Source: Oscillospiraceae bacterium (lineage in GTDB: Bacteria; Bacillota; Clostridia; Oscillospirales; Ruminococcaceae). From it: 59,305 nt of DNA. The notes under the pieces were generated by a model. That model made no database searches and was not told where the DNA came from. It saw nothing but the letters and a program-made list of their open reading frames with translations. The translations under genes and the position numbers were made by a program. Location: contig JAFUAD010000053.1 in the NCBI GenBank assembly GCA_017460835.1, forward strand, positions 1-59,305. The letters run 5' to 3'. Shown piece after piece: positions 46,651 through 54,724 of this stretch (positions are counted from its first letter, which is position 1; each line of letters opens with the position of its first letter).

Positions 46651-46857
46651 ATGAGACTGAAAGAATTGCGGCTGGCACGCGGCATCACGCAGCAGCGCCT
46701 TGCCATTGAACTGAATATGAATCAGAACAGCATCAGCCGCTATGAAAACGGCACCCGGGAAGCGGATTACCGCACGCTGATTCTCTTTGCAAATTATTTT
46801 CACGTTTCGATTGACTATTTGCTGGAACGCACGGATGACCCGACATTCCACAAATAG
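46651..46857 (+). CDS. XRE-family transcriptional regulator
   Basis: The 68-residue product is a single Cro/CI helix-turn-helix domain (MRLKELRLARGITQQRLAIE, MNQNSISRYENGTREADYRTL) followed by FHVSIDYLLERTDDP, the standard ending of small XRE regulators. It has no sensor domain. AGAGGGA precedes the ATG. It sits beside a perfect palindrome overlapping its own -10 and that of the divergent SHOCT gene, so autorepression and control of the SHOCT gene are likely (inference). Confidence 0.92.
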   Translation: MRLKELRLARGITQQRLAIELNMNQNSISRYENGTREADYRTLILFANYFHVSIDYLLERTDDPTFHK

Positions 46858-46877
46858 CCGCAGGATAGATCGGTATG

Positions 46878-46920
46878 TTCAGCATCCCCTGCCCCGAGGG
46901 CGGAGGATGCTGAAATCTTT
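46878..46920 (+). terminator. Terminator after the XRE gene
   Basis: TTCAGCATCC (46878-46887) pairs with GGATGCTGAA (46905-46914), then ATCTTTT. Confidence 0.82.
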
Positions 46921-46931
46921 TGCAAAGCCCA

Positions 46932-46960
46932 TTGACAAAACGGCGATACTTTGCTATAAT
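46932..46960 (+). promoter_or_regulatory. Promoter of the cytidylate-kinase-like gene
   Basis: TTGACA (46932-46937), 17-bp spacer, TATAAT (46955-46960). The ~95-nt leader shows no recognised riboswitch. Confidence 0.88.
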
Positions 46961-47061
46961 GATACTAAGGGTTCGATGTAATTCATAATTTCGGCGCGAA
47001 TCCGAATCAAAAACCGGTAATAATCACAAGAAACGCATGTGAATCTGGCAGGAGGCAGCCT

Positions 47062-47670
47062 ATGAAACCGATTTTACTCACGATCAGCCGTGAATACGGC
47101 AGCGGCGGCAGAGAGATTGCACAGAATATCTCGGAGCGTCTGGAGCTTCCGGTATTTGACCGCAAGCTGATTGATCTGACCGCAGATCAGTGCGGGTACT
47201 CGACGAAATTCATTCAGGAAAACGAGGAGCGGATGACCAACTCCTTCCTGTTCAATCTGGCGGTTGCGGGGCCGTACTCCCCCTACGGTGAAACAGAGGC
47301 GCTGCCGCAGGATTATGTCTTTCTGGCGCAGAGCAAGATCATTACGAAGCTCGCGAATGAGAATCCCTCTGCGGTATTTGTCGGGCGCTGTGCGGATTAT
47401 ATTCTCCGCGATCATCCGAGCCTGTTCAGCGTGTTCATCACCGCAGACCTTGATTTCCGCGTCAAGCGGGCGATCGAGCATTACAATGCTGACCCCGACA
47501 AGGCGTACACGATCGTCAGCCGGCGCGACAAGCACCGCCGCAGACATTATAATTATTACACCGGCATGGACTGGGGTGCGCGGTCGAATTATCATCTGAT
47601 TCTGAACACCGGCAAGCTCGGCATTGCGTCCGTAACGGATATTCTTGTGGATCTGATCAAAAATGCATAA
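47062..47670 (+). CDS. Cytidylate kinase-like family protein
   Basis: The 202-residue product belongs to the cytidylate-kinase-2-like family. It has the phosphate-binding loop ISREYGSGGREIAQ, then LELPVFDRKLID, VFVGRCADYIL, and SVFITADLDFRVKRAI with RRRHYNYYTGMDWG near the end. It would phosphorylate a nucleotide or small substrate with ATP, but this subfamily is uncharacterised and distinct from the housekeeping Cmk. The ATG follows GGCAGGAGGCAGCCT. It is monocistronic with a consensus promoter. Confidence 0.85.
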   Translation: MKPILLTISREYGSGGREIAQNISERLELPVFDRKLIDLTADQCGYSTKFIQENEERMTNSFLFNLAVAGPYSPYGETEALPQDYVFLAQSKIITKLANENPSAVFVGRCADYILRDHPSLFSVFITADLDFRVKRAIEHYNADPDKAYTIVSRRDKHRRRHYNYYTGMDWGARSNYHLILNTGKLGIASVTDILVDLIKNA

Positions 47671-47674
47671 CAGA

Positions 47675-47710
47675 AATGAGCCGGCTGAGAAAACCGGCTC
47701 ATTGCTTTGT
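47675..47710. terminator. Hairpin between the kinase-like gene and spoVM
   Basis: AATGAGCCGG (47675-47684) pairs with CCGGCTCATT (47694-47703), followed by GCTTTGTT. A probable weak terminator for convergent transcripts. Confidence 0.65.
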
Positions 47711-47799
47711 TATTCGTCCTGCGACTCCTTTTTGATGTGAAACATCAGCCGAAACAGCCCGGCCAGCAGCCGCGGGCTTCTCATTACGACAATTTTCAT
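47710..47799 (-). CDS. spoVM: Stage V sporulation protein SpoVM
   Basis: A 29-codon frame begins at ATG 47799, five bases after GGAGGTG. It encodes a basic amphipathic peptide beginning MKIVVMRSPRLLAGLFRLMF. It matches SpoVM (26 residues in B. subtilis, MKFYTIKLPKFLGGIVRAML) in length and charge pattern, in Pro9 (which kinks the helix) and in the Gly/Leu helix face. SpoVM sits on the convex forespore membrane, recruits SpoIVA to start coat assembly and is a substrate/inhibitor of FtsH. In other Firmicutes spoVM lies close to the prkC-type PASTA kinase gene, as here. The small size means it is easily missed. Confidence comes from motif, start signals and context. Confidence 0.88.
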   Translation of the reverse strand: MKIVVMRSPRLLAGLFRLMFHIKKESQDE

Positions 47800-47827
47800 C
47801 GGGCACCTCCCTTATTTCCGTTTGTGC

Positions 47828-47857
47828 ATTATATGCCAAAGCGCCGAAAACGTGCAA
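47828..47857 (-). promoter_or_regulatory. spoVM promoter
   Basis: Minus strand TTGCAC (47852-47857), 18-bp spacer, TATAAT (47828-47833). The -10 context CATATAAT also resembles the sigma-E consensus CATACAAT-type box, as expected for spoVM; the sequence does not settle which is used. Confidence 0.6.
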
Positions 47858-47893
47858 AAGGACGGCTCTGCTTGCTGCAAAGCCGTCCTCACT
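47855..47893 (-). terminator. Terminator after the PASTA pseudokinase gene
   Basis: AGGACGGCT (47859-47867) pairs with AGCCGTCCT (47881-47889); on the minus strand it is followed by TTTTGC. It directly abuts the spoVM -35. Confidence 0.75.
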
Positions 47894-47906
47894 TGTTCGA
47901 TAAAGA

Positions 47907-47973
47907 GGTATCTCCGATGGATTTATATTGGGGCTCTCGCACGCTTCGCTATAAATCATCGCGTAGCGATACC
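47907..47973. repeat. Imperfect 67-bp inverted repeat between pseudokinase and spoVM
   Basis: GGTATC (47907-47912) and CGATGGATTTATA (47915-47927) are mirrored by TATAAATCATCG (47950-47961) and GATACC (47968-47973), giving a long stem with one bulge and a GC-rich loop. It is separate from the terminator at 47855. It may be a palindromic intergenic element or an RNA processing structure. Confidence 0.65.
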
Positions 47974-47983
47974 TTTTCTCTGC

Positions 47984-50449
47984 TTATGTGTCGCCGTTGC
48001 CTTCTGCCGGAGCCTGAGACTGTGCGGGCTCGGCGGAAGATGCAGGCGGCGGCTGCGTGTCCGAAGCCGGGGGCTGCGTCTGCGATACGGGCGGATTGGT
48101 CTCCGTATCGACCGTCGTCGCGGTGGTTTTAGTGGTCTTGGTTTTCTTCGTGGACGAGCTGTCGGAATTCGTAGTGCCGTTCACGATCGTCGTATAGACC
48201 GGATTGTACGCATAATACACGATGATCTGATAATCGTCCAGCGCATCAATGATCTTGCCCGCTGCGGGCTCCACGCCGCAGACATAGCCGTTTGCGTAGT
48301 TCCAGTCAACCTTCGCCTTATACATCACGATCTGGCGCTTGCCGTCCGCATTCGGCGTGACCTGCGCATCCGTTACGGTTGTCGTCGTGGTCTTGTTTCT
48401 CTTGTTTTTCTCGGTCGTGGTCGTGCCGCCGGGATTGCCGTTATCGCCGTCAACCGCCTCGACCAGACCCATTTCCTTGAGCTGATTCAGATAGGCATTC
48501 AGCTTCAGCCCCTTATAGGACGGAATGGTAATCAGCGACGAGCCGAGGCTGACCGTGACCTTCATCGAGCTGCCGGACACAAACTCCGTGCCGGGCTCAA
48601 ACTCCTGCGCGATGATGGTATCCTTCGCATAGCGTTCATCAAACACATACTCCGGCTCCAGATTGAGCCAGCCTGCGTTTTCATCCCGCTTCGCAGTAAA
48701 GCTCATGCCGACAACCTTCGGCACATATGCGTCGGGGTGGACAACCTCCGAGCTCTCGCCGCTGTCCGCAGAGATGATATTATCCTGCTCGACGCTGCTT
48801 TCGCGGTTGTAAATCGACTGGTTCTTGTTCTGCGTATTTTCAAGCAGCTTCGCAAATGCCATAATCACGACGGTAATAATCGCAATAAAGAGAATGGCGA
48901 TCAGGAGCGGCGCACGGAGCTTCTCGAAAACGGATGCCTCCTGCACCTTTCTGCCGCGCTCCGTTGCCGGAACGGGACGTCTCCGCGCGGGAGTACCGGC
49001 AGGTGTTCTGGAGGCGACGGTGCGCATTCCGGCGGAGCTGCGGGTCATGGCGCCGGATGCCGGACGCTGTCTGCCGGCTGCCGGCTGACCGGCTGCGGTT
49101 CTCTGCATGCCGCGGGATGCGGGCGCTGCCTGACGGTTCATGCTGCCGCCTGCCTGACGGATGCCCTGTGCGGGTCTGCCTGCTGCGCTGCGCACTGCAC
49201 CGGCGCTGCCCTGACGGACAGGCTGACGCTGCGGATTCTGGCGCTGAGCAGGACGCTGCTGACCGGGGCGCTGCTGACTGACACGCTGCGGATTCGGGCG
49301 CTGCTGCACGGGGCGCTGACCCGAACGCTGCTGCATCGGGCGCTGCTGCGCGGGACGCTGCGGGGCGGCAGGCTGCTGCTGCCGGAAGGGATCCGGTACC
49401 GGCGCCTGCTGAGCGGGTGCGACACGCTTCATATCGGACTGCACGGAGAATACTGCCGTTGTGCCGGTTTTCGGCTCATTGGCATCCTCTGCCGCGGGCT
49501 CCTCAAAAAGCAGCGTCACAAGATCGGTGACGGTTCTGACGCGCTCGTTTCCGTCGAGCGCAAGGCCCTGCATAATGCCCTTCGAGACATTCTCCGGCAT
49601 ATGCGGGTTCAGATCAATCGGGGGTACGAGATTGTCGTAATCCTCACGGGAAATCGCATCGGTCGCGCGGCAGCCGGTCAGAATCCGGTACAGCACCGCA
49701 CAGATGCCGTAAACATCCGTCCATGTGCCCTGCTGGCGATCCGCAAAATACTGCTCCGGTGCGGCATAGCCGTCAAACAGCTCGGCATCGAGCTCGGTAT
49801 CGTTGGTGCGCACGGCCGAAATACAGAAGCCGCGCAGCTTCAGCTCGCCCTTATCGGTGACAAAGATCGTCTCCGGGCTGAGGCCGCGGTGCAGGACGCC
49901 TGCATTGTGCAGCAGGCTCAGGGTCGTAAACAGCGGCGGGAAGATGCGCCGGACGGTGCTCCAGCTCAGCTCGCCTGCATTTTCCTTCAGATAGTCCAGC
50001 AAGGACTGCCCTTCGAGGTATTCATAGACTGCGTAGGTCGTATTGTTCTCCGAGAACAGGTCGAGCGCGGGGTTCAGATGGCTCAGGTTCCGGAGTCTGG
50101 CAAGTGCCTTGTTCAGCTCGGTATACTCGGCCATCAGCGCCTTATACTGTGCGAGATGGGCATAGCTGACATTGACCTCGGTGCTGTTCGGAACACGGCT
50201 GCAAAGCTGCTCGGGCAGATACTCCCGGATCAGGATCTTACAGCCGACTGCCGTGTCATAGCCCAGATAGGTCACACCCTCGCCGTTGAATTCCAGTGTC
50301 TTTCCGATGAGGAACCGGTCATGCAGCATGGTTCCGGGCTTGAGATAATTCGCCAGTGAGGTTGCATCCTGTTCATATCCGCAATGCGGGCACACACGTT
50401 CGCCGTCAAGCGGCTCCATGCAGCCGTAGCAAAGCTTCAGATCACTCAT
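47984..50449 (-). CDS. Zinc-ribbon, PASTA-type Ser/Thr kinase-like receptor lacking catalytic residues (pseudokinase)
   Basis: The 821-residue product starts at ATG 50449 after GGAGAAG. Residues 7-23 form a zinc ribbon (CYGC...CPHC). A kinase fold follows at about 40-330 with Lys71 in the VAIK position. However, the catalytic loop reads HRGLSPET (Gly189 for the essential Asp) and the metal loop RGF (Arg206-Gly-Phe) instead of DFG. A Gln/Arg/Pro-rich linker (about 350-490) leads to one membrane span (about 511-531). Two PASTA-like domains follow outside (VPKVVGMSFTAKRDENAG; ITIPSYKGLKLNAYLNQLKEMGL), then a Thr/Pro tail. PASTA kinases sense muropeptides; this one probably binds partners rather than phosphorylating. 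It lies next to spoVM. Confidence 0.88.
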   Translation of the reverse strand: MSDLKLCYGCMEPLDGERVCPHCGYEQDATSLANYLKPGTMLHDRFLIGKTLEFNGEGVTYLGYDTAVGCKILIREYLPEQLCSRVPNSTEVNVSYAHLAQYKALMAEYTELNKALARLRNLSHLNPALDLFSENNTTYAVYEYLEGQSLLDYLKENAGELSWSTVRRIFPPLFTTLSLLHNAGVLHRGLSPETIFVTDKGELKLRGFCISAVRTNDTELDAELFDGYAAPEQYFADRQQGTWTDVYGICAVLYRILTGCRATDAISREDYDNLVPPIDLNPHMPENVSKGIMQGLALDGNERVRTVTDLVTLLFEEPAAEDANEPKTGTTAVFSVQSDMKRVAPAQQAPVPDPFRQQQPAAPQRPAQQRPMQQRSGQRPVQQRPNPQRVSQQRPGQQRPAQRQNPQRQPVRQGSAGAVRSAAGRPAQGIRQAGGSMNRQAAPASRGMQRTAAGQPAAGRQRPASGAMTRSSAGMRTVASRTPAGTPARRRPVPATERGRKVQEASVFEKLRAPLLIAILFIAIITVVIMAFAKLLENTQNKNQSIYNRESSVEQDNIISADSGESSEVVHPDAYVPKVVGMSFTAKRDENAGWLNLEPEYVFDERYAKDTIIAQEFEPGTEFVSGSSMKVTVSLGSSLITIPSYKGLKLNAYLNQLKEMGLVEAVDGDNGNPGGTTTTEKNKRNKTTTTTVTDAQVTPNADGKRQIVMYKAKVDWNYANGYVCGVEPAAGKIIDALDDYQIIVYYAYNPVYTTIVNGTTNSDSSSTKKTKTTKTTATTVDTETNPPVSQTQPPASDTQPPPASSAEPAQSQAPAEGNGDT

Positions 50450-50560
50450 TGCTTCTTCTCCTTCCGTCCTGCGGTTCGCGCCGGGGAGCATCAATAGGGG
50501 GTTCTTCGCGCAGCTTCCCGTTGCAGGATATGTTCACCGCCTGATTCTGATTCACGATAT

Positions 50561-50589
50561 ATTTTATCAGGAAAAGCGGATTCTGTCAA
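50561..50589 (-). promoter_or_regulatory. Promoter of the pseudokinase gene
   Basis: Minus strand TTGACA (50584-50589), 17-bp spacer, TAAAAT (50561-50566), leader of about 105 nt. The remaining 50590-50708 shows no gene. Confidence 0.82.
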
Positions 50590-50708
50590 TCATTTTGCGC
50601 GCTGCTTCGCCATTTTGCTTTCAATTTGTAGCAATTTTGTAACGATTTCCGGCGATTGCGACAAATATCGCAGCCGCCGTATGGCACATTTCAGCAATCT
50701 GCGCGCGC

Positions 50709-51521
50709 TCAGGCTTCGGGGCTTGCAAGCAGGGTTCCGATATAATTTCTCCGGATATCCTTGATTTCGGCAAGCTCGCCGTCTTCATTCCATTTCGCTG
50801 TAATTGCGTAGGAAACGACATCTCCGCTCTCCTTGTCGTCATAGCAGTAGCGGTATTCGCGGAGCTGGATCTTCCCCTGCTGATACTGGATGCGGTACGG
50901 CTCCAGATCGAGCTTCTTCTCGACCTCCTTCACGGTCGAGCCTGTCGGGATGAGATTCGGGTCGAGATATGACTTGCGCTCCGTTCCGAAGATGCTGTCC
51001 TCCAGAAGCTCGTAGTTATAATATGTGACGCTTGTGAGCTCACTCGCCTCGGTGTTGCAGAAAATTGCCCATTCCGGCAGATGGACGCCCTGAATCTTGC
51101 AGTCTTTCTTGCTCTCTGCGATCGCCTGATAGGAAATATAGAGCTGATTCAGCGTTGCATAGTCCGATTCCTCCTTCAGATCAATGCCCGCCTTCTTCTC
51201 CGCCGTCCGGACAGAGCGGCCGATATTCTGCGAGAGCAGCTTTGCGTACCGCGCACCGTCATTCCGGCGCTTGCTGAGCCAGATAAAGATAATCAGTAAC
51301 AGAATCAGCACAAGCACTGCCGCTGCAATAATCACCGTCTTTTTGCTCTTGAAATTGACATTTTTGAGCTTCTTTCCGAGATTCCGCTTGCCCTTTTTCG
51401 ATTTCTTCGAGGGCTCCGTCTCCTGAATCTCAAAGGGATTCATCGGTTCGACATCCTCGGAGAGGCGCTCGTTGAAATAGCCGTCCATTGAGAATTCGCC
51501 GGTATTGTTTTTATCTGCCAT
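50709..51521 (-). CDS. Single-span membrane protein of unknown function
   Basis: The 270-residue product has a cytoplasmic N-terminus with a basic Lys-rich stretch (KKSKKGKRNLGKKLKNVNFK), one strong membrane span (about 62-82, VIIAAAVLVLILLLIIFIWL) and a 185-residue outer domain. That domain contains SQNIGRSVRTAEKKAGIDLKEE and IPTGSTVKEVEKKLDLEPYR, the latter resembling SmpA/OmlA-type repeats. I do not recognise a named family. It lies upstream of the pseudokinase on the same strand, separated by that gene's own promoter, so a link is possible but unproven. Confidence 0.7.
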   Translation of the reverse strand: MADKNNTGEFSMDGYFNERLSEDVEPMNPFEIQETEPSKKSKKGKRNLGKKLKNVNFKSKKTVIIAAAVLVLILLLIIFIWLSKRRNDGARYAKLLSQNIGRSVRTAEKKAGIDLKEESDYATLNQLYISYQAIAESKKDCKIQGVHLPEWAIFCNTEASELTSVTYYNYELLEDSIFGTERKSYLDPNLIPTGSTVKEVEKKLDLEPYRIQYQQGKIQLREYRYCYDDKESGDVVSYAITAKWNEDGELAEIKDIRRNYIGTLLASPEA

Positions 51522-51585
51522 TTTGAATCGACCTTTCTGTCCGGCGCATTTCGCACCGGTTATTTCCCTGTCAGTCTGATTTTCG

Positions 51586-52851
51586 TTACAGCCGGATCAG
51601 CCCGCGCCCGAGCATGAACTGTGCCGCCTGCAAGATACCGAGCTTGCCGCTGCCGTAGGTCAGGCCGCCCTGCAAATATACGGCATACGGCTCGCGCATC
51701 GGCCCGTCGGCGGAGAGCTCGATCGAGGCGCCGCCTGTGAATGCGCCCGCTGCCATGATGACCTTGCTCTCATAGCCGGGCATGTCCCATGCCTCCGGTG
51801 TGACGTAGGAATCCACCGGAGAGCCCGCCTGAATCCCTGCGCAGAATGCCTCCATTGCGGCGGGCTCGCGCAGCTCCAGAACCGTGATGATATCCCCCGC
51901 CCTGCCGCCGGACTCCGGCAGACAGGTGTATCCGAAAGAACGGAACAGCGAGGCAGCGAACGCTCCGGTTTTCCGCGCATTTGCGACGACCTCCGGCGCA
52001 AAGAACAGCCCCATATACATCGACCGGCACTGATTGAGCGAGCAGCCGACCTCCTTACCCATTCCGACGCAGGTCAGGCGGTATGCACACTGCTCGACGA
52101 GCGCGGCTTTTCCGGCGATGTACCCGCCGGTCTCCGCGATGCCTCCGCCCGGATTTTTAATCAGAGAGCCGATAATCAGGTCGGCGCCGGCATCGGTCGG
52201 CTCGTCGTAATCAACAAACTCGCCGTAGCAGTTATCGACCATCACAACGGCATCCGGATTGACCTGCCGCGTGATTCCGACAATTTTCGCGATATCGGCA
52301 ACAGAAAGCGCCGGACGGAGCGAATAGCCCCGCGAACGCTGCAAATAGACGACCTTCGCGCCCTGCACCGCCTGCGGAATTGCATCGTAATCCGGCAGGC
52401 CTGCCGCCGTCAGATCGGCCTGACGGTACTGCACACCGAAATCGCGCAGCGAGCCGTTCCCGCTGCCGCGGATGCCGATGACCTCCTCCAGTGTGTCATA
52501 GGGCGCGCCGGTCACGGAGACCAGCAGGTCGCCCGGCCGCAGCACACCGAACAGCGCCGTCGAAAGCGCGTGGGTGCCGGAAACGAAATGGTGCCGCACC
52601 AGCGCATCCTCGGTATGGAACACATCCGCCCACACGCGGTCGAGCGTGTCGCGGCCGACATCGTCGTAGCCGTAGCCGTTTGCGCCGGCAAAGCATGCCG
52701 CCGACACGCGGTTCTGCTGAAATGCGCGGAGAACCTTTGCGGTGCCGTGCTGCGAGATGCGGTCGATCTCCGCAAATTCCGCCGCAGCAGCCGCCTCCGC
52801 CTCTGCCGCGGCCTTCAGCAGCCGTTCATCAAATTCAAATGCGTTCTGCAA
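51586..52851 (-). CDS. PLP-dependent methionine gamma-lyase / aluminum-resistance family protein (YnbB type)
   Basis: The 421-residue product belongs to the PLP-dependent family annotated as aluminum resistance protein or methionine gamma-lyase (PF06838). Visible are HHFVSGTHALSTALFGVLRPGD (cofactor phosphate region), MVDNCYGEFVDYDEPTDAGADL, and the PLP lysine in IIGSLIKNPGGG. Length is usual (~420). It starts at TTG 52851 after GGAGGGG; the nearest ATG is far inside. In Bacillus the homologue ynbB sits by glnR. Its physiological reaction is not established. It is followed by a single-span protein gene. Confidence 0.9.
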   Translation of the reverse strand: MQNAFEFDERLLKAAAEAEAAAAAEFAEIDRISQHGTAKVLRAFQQNRVSAACFAGANGYGYDDVGRDTLDRVWADVFHTEDALVRHHFVSGTHALSTALFGVLRPGDLLVSVTGAPYDTLEEVIGIRGSGNGSLRDFGVQYRQADLTAAGLPDYDAIPQAVQGAKVVYLQRSRGYSLRPALSVADIAKIVGITRQVNPDAVVMVDNCYGEFVDYDEPTDAGADLIIGSLIKNPGGGIAETGGYIAGKAALVEQCAYRLTCVGMGKEVGCSLNQCRSMYMGLFFAPEVVANARKTGAFAASLFRSFGYTCLPESGGRAGDIITVLELREPAAMEAFCAGIQAGSPVDSYVTPEAWDMPGYESKVIMAAGAFTGGASIELSADGPMREPYAVYLQGGLTYGSGKLGILQAAQFMLGRGLIRL

Positions 52852-52889
52852 ACTATCCCCTCCTGCGGGTGTTATAGGCGATTATAAAT

Positions 52890-53687
52890 TTACAGGATAC
52901 CCTTTCCGCCGTCCGGATCGGCGCCGCTGATCCGCTCCCAGACGAATTCGGTCTCCAGCAGATGAAACCCGATCTCCTCATAAAAGCTCCTGCGGATATC
53001 CAGCGCATACAGAATGCCCTGCTTGCCGCGTGCATCGAGATCGTTTGCGATCCAGTGCAGGAAATCACGGGCATAGCCCCTGCCGCGTGCGGCGGTTTTC
53101 GTCGCGACCTGCCCGATCAGCACATGCGCGCCGTAATCGTAGATCGCAGTCGCGGCGGTCACATCGAAATAAGTATAGCACTGGCGCAGACCACGCCGCA
53201 CCATATGCGAGGTATCGGTCAGCCAGAGCTCGTATGCGATCAGATTCGGGAAGCCCTCGCTGAGGATTTCGTAGACATCGTCGAGCCGCGGTGCGCTGTT
53301 GACCTGCGCCGGATCAAATACCGGCGACACGCTGCCCGGCACCAGCTCGAAGACCGAGCGCCGGAGCTGCTGATATCCGGAAATTTGCAGCAGCCGCAGC
53401 AAGGACTGACAGCCCTCGACGCGGAACGGCTGGTGCATATCGACAAACATCGAAAGCTCGACCGCAGCCTGCGCATCGCCGGCAAAATCCTCCTGCGAGC
53501 TGACCAGAAGCGTGCTGTTTTGCAGCATCAGCCACGCGGTTTTGCCGTGTGACCGCAGCCGGAAGAACCGGCAGAAGGTGTATTTTGTCCCGTATGCGAC
53601 CAGATTGCACAAAATCTTGCGCCCGTAATGGCACACGCTGAGCGCACTGCGGTCGGCTTCGCGGGAGCGCAGCATCTCCTGAATCAT
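52890..53687 (-). CDS. GNAT-family N-acetyltransferase
   Basis: The 265-residue product has an N-terminal ~110-residue region of unknown type and a C-terminal GNAT domain. The acetyl-CoA loop reads VATKTAARGRGYARDFLHW, followed by LYALDIRRSFYEEIGFHLLE typical of the last GNAT helix and strand. The acceptor is unknown. The ATG at 53687 lies six bases after AGGAGAAA and overlaps the stop of the upstream M42 peptidase (ATGA), so the three genes 52890-55743 are one coupled operon. Confidence 0.85.
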   Translation of the reverse strand: MIQEMLRSREADRSALSVCHYGRKILCNLVAYGTKYTFCRFFRLRSHGKTAWLMLQNSTLLVSSQEDFAGDAQAAVELSMFVDMHQPFRVEGCQSLLRLLQISGYQQLRRSVFELVPGSVSPVFDPAQVNSAPRLDDVYEILSEGFPNLIAYELWLTDTSHMVRRGLRQCYTYFDVTAATAIYDYGAHVLIGQVATKTAARGRGYARDFLHWIANDLDARGKQGILYALDIRRSFYEEIGFHLLETEFVWERISGADPDGGKGIL

Positions 53688-54724
53688 ACTGTTTTCTCCT
53701 GTAATGCGGAAGCAAGCGCAAACGCGAGCTTTTCGCAGCTTTCCGCATCGGCCTTCCGGATCACGGACACCGGCGCATGCAGATATCTGCACGGCACGCT
53801 GACCGCCATGACGCGCACGCCCTGTGCGGCATGCTGAATCGCGCCCGCGTCATTGCCGCCGGCGATCTTCGTCTTGGTCTGCTGCGGGATTCCCTGCTCT
53901 GCGCAGACGGAAACCGCGAGATCATAAAGCGCCTTGTCATAAACGGTTCTGCCGTCGATCAGCGAGATCACGGCGCCGCCGCCCAGTGTGCAGACGCGCT
54001 CGGAGCCCTCTGAGCCGGGGATGTCGGCAGCGGTCGTCGCCTCCAGCACCACGGCGATCTCGGGATGCACCTGATTTGCCGCGACACCGGCGCCGCGCAG
54101 TCCGACCTCCTCCTGCACCACAAATGCGAAATCGGTATCATACGGCAGCTCGCTGCGGAGCATGGCAAGCAGCACCGCACAGCCAAAGCGGTCGTCGATC
54201 GCCTTAGAGGCGAAGGAGCCGTCGCCGAAATCACACGCATTTTCCGGAAAATAAATGATATCCCCCGGCTGCACGAGCCGCAGGCTTTCTTCCTTCGATT
54301 CTGTGCCGATATCGCAGCAAAGTCCGCTCATCTCCGCGGGCTTTTTGCGCGCATCGGCACTGAGCAGATGCACCGGCTTGCTTCCGATGACACCCGGAAG
54401 CTTTTGCTCCCCGACCGTCACCTGCCGCCCAATGACAGCCGCGGCATTCACACCGCCGACTGCATCAAAGCAGAGCGCGCCGTCCTCGCAGATATCCGTC
54501 ACCATCAGCGCGACCTCATCCATATGCGCGGAGAACAGAACACGCCTTTTCGCCGCAGATGCGCCTTTTTTATGCACAAGCACATTGCCGAGGCGATCGA
54601 CCCTCACGGCATCCTCCGGCAGACCGATCTGCTCTAGCTCCGGCAGAATATAGCTGCGCACGGCGTGCTCCCTGCCGGATGTTCCGCAGAGGCCGCAGAG
54701 CGTTTTCATCTCAATCCAGTTCAT
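53684..54724 (-). CDS. M42-family metallopeptidase (glutamyl/leucyl aminopeptidase type), copy 2
   Basis: The 346-residue product has the M42 metal ligands and catalytic residues in order: SAHMDEVA (His), SKAIDDRFG (bridging Asp), VVQEEVGLRGA (Glu-Glu), VVLEATTAAD and PCRYLHAPVS (His). M42 enzymes are cytoplasmic, self-compartmentalising aminopeptidases with two zinc or cobalt ions; some members act as endoglucanase-like or deblocking enzymes by annotation only. The ATG at 54724 overlaps the stop of the preceding M42 gene (ATGA). A GTG four codons earlier is less likely. Confidence 0.92.
   Translation of the reverse strand: MNWIEMKTLCGLCGTSGREHAVRSYILPELEQIGLPEDAVRVDRLGNVLVHKKGASAAKRRVLFSAHMDEVALMVTDICEDGALCFDAVGGVNAAAVIGRQVTVGEQKLPGVIGSKPVHLLSADARKKPAEMSGLCCDIGTESKEESLRLVQPGDIIYFPENACDFGDGSFASKAIDDRFGCAVLLAMLRSELPYDTDFAFVVQEEVGLRGAGVAANQVHPEIAVVLEATTAADIPGSEGSERVCTLGGGAVISLIDGRTVYDKALYDLAVSVCAEQGIPQQTKTKIAGGNDAGAIQHAAQGVRVMAVSVPCRYLHAPVSVIRKADAESCEKLAFALASALQEKTV

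Noticed and set aside
46513-46851. 112-codon minus-strand frame across the XRE gene
   Set aside because: Only its last 16 codons (from ATG 46563) are meaningful, as the likely true start of the SHOCT protein; the rest is antisense to the XRE regulator.
47822-50359. 845-codon plus-strand frame opposite the pseudokinase
   Set aside because: It is the antisense shadow of a clear zinc-ribbon/PASTA protein; composition is Arg/His/Cys-rich and no domain or ribosome site fits.
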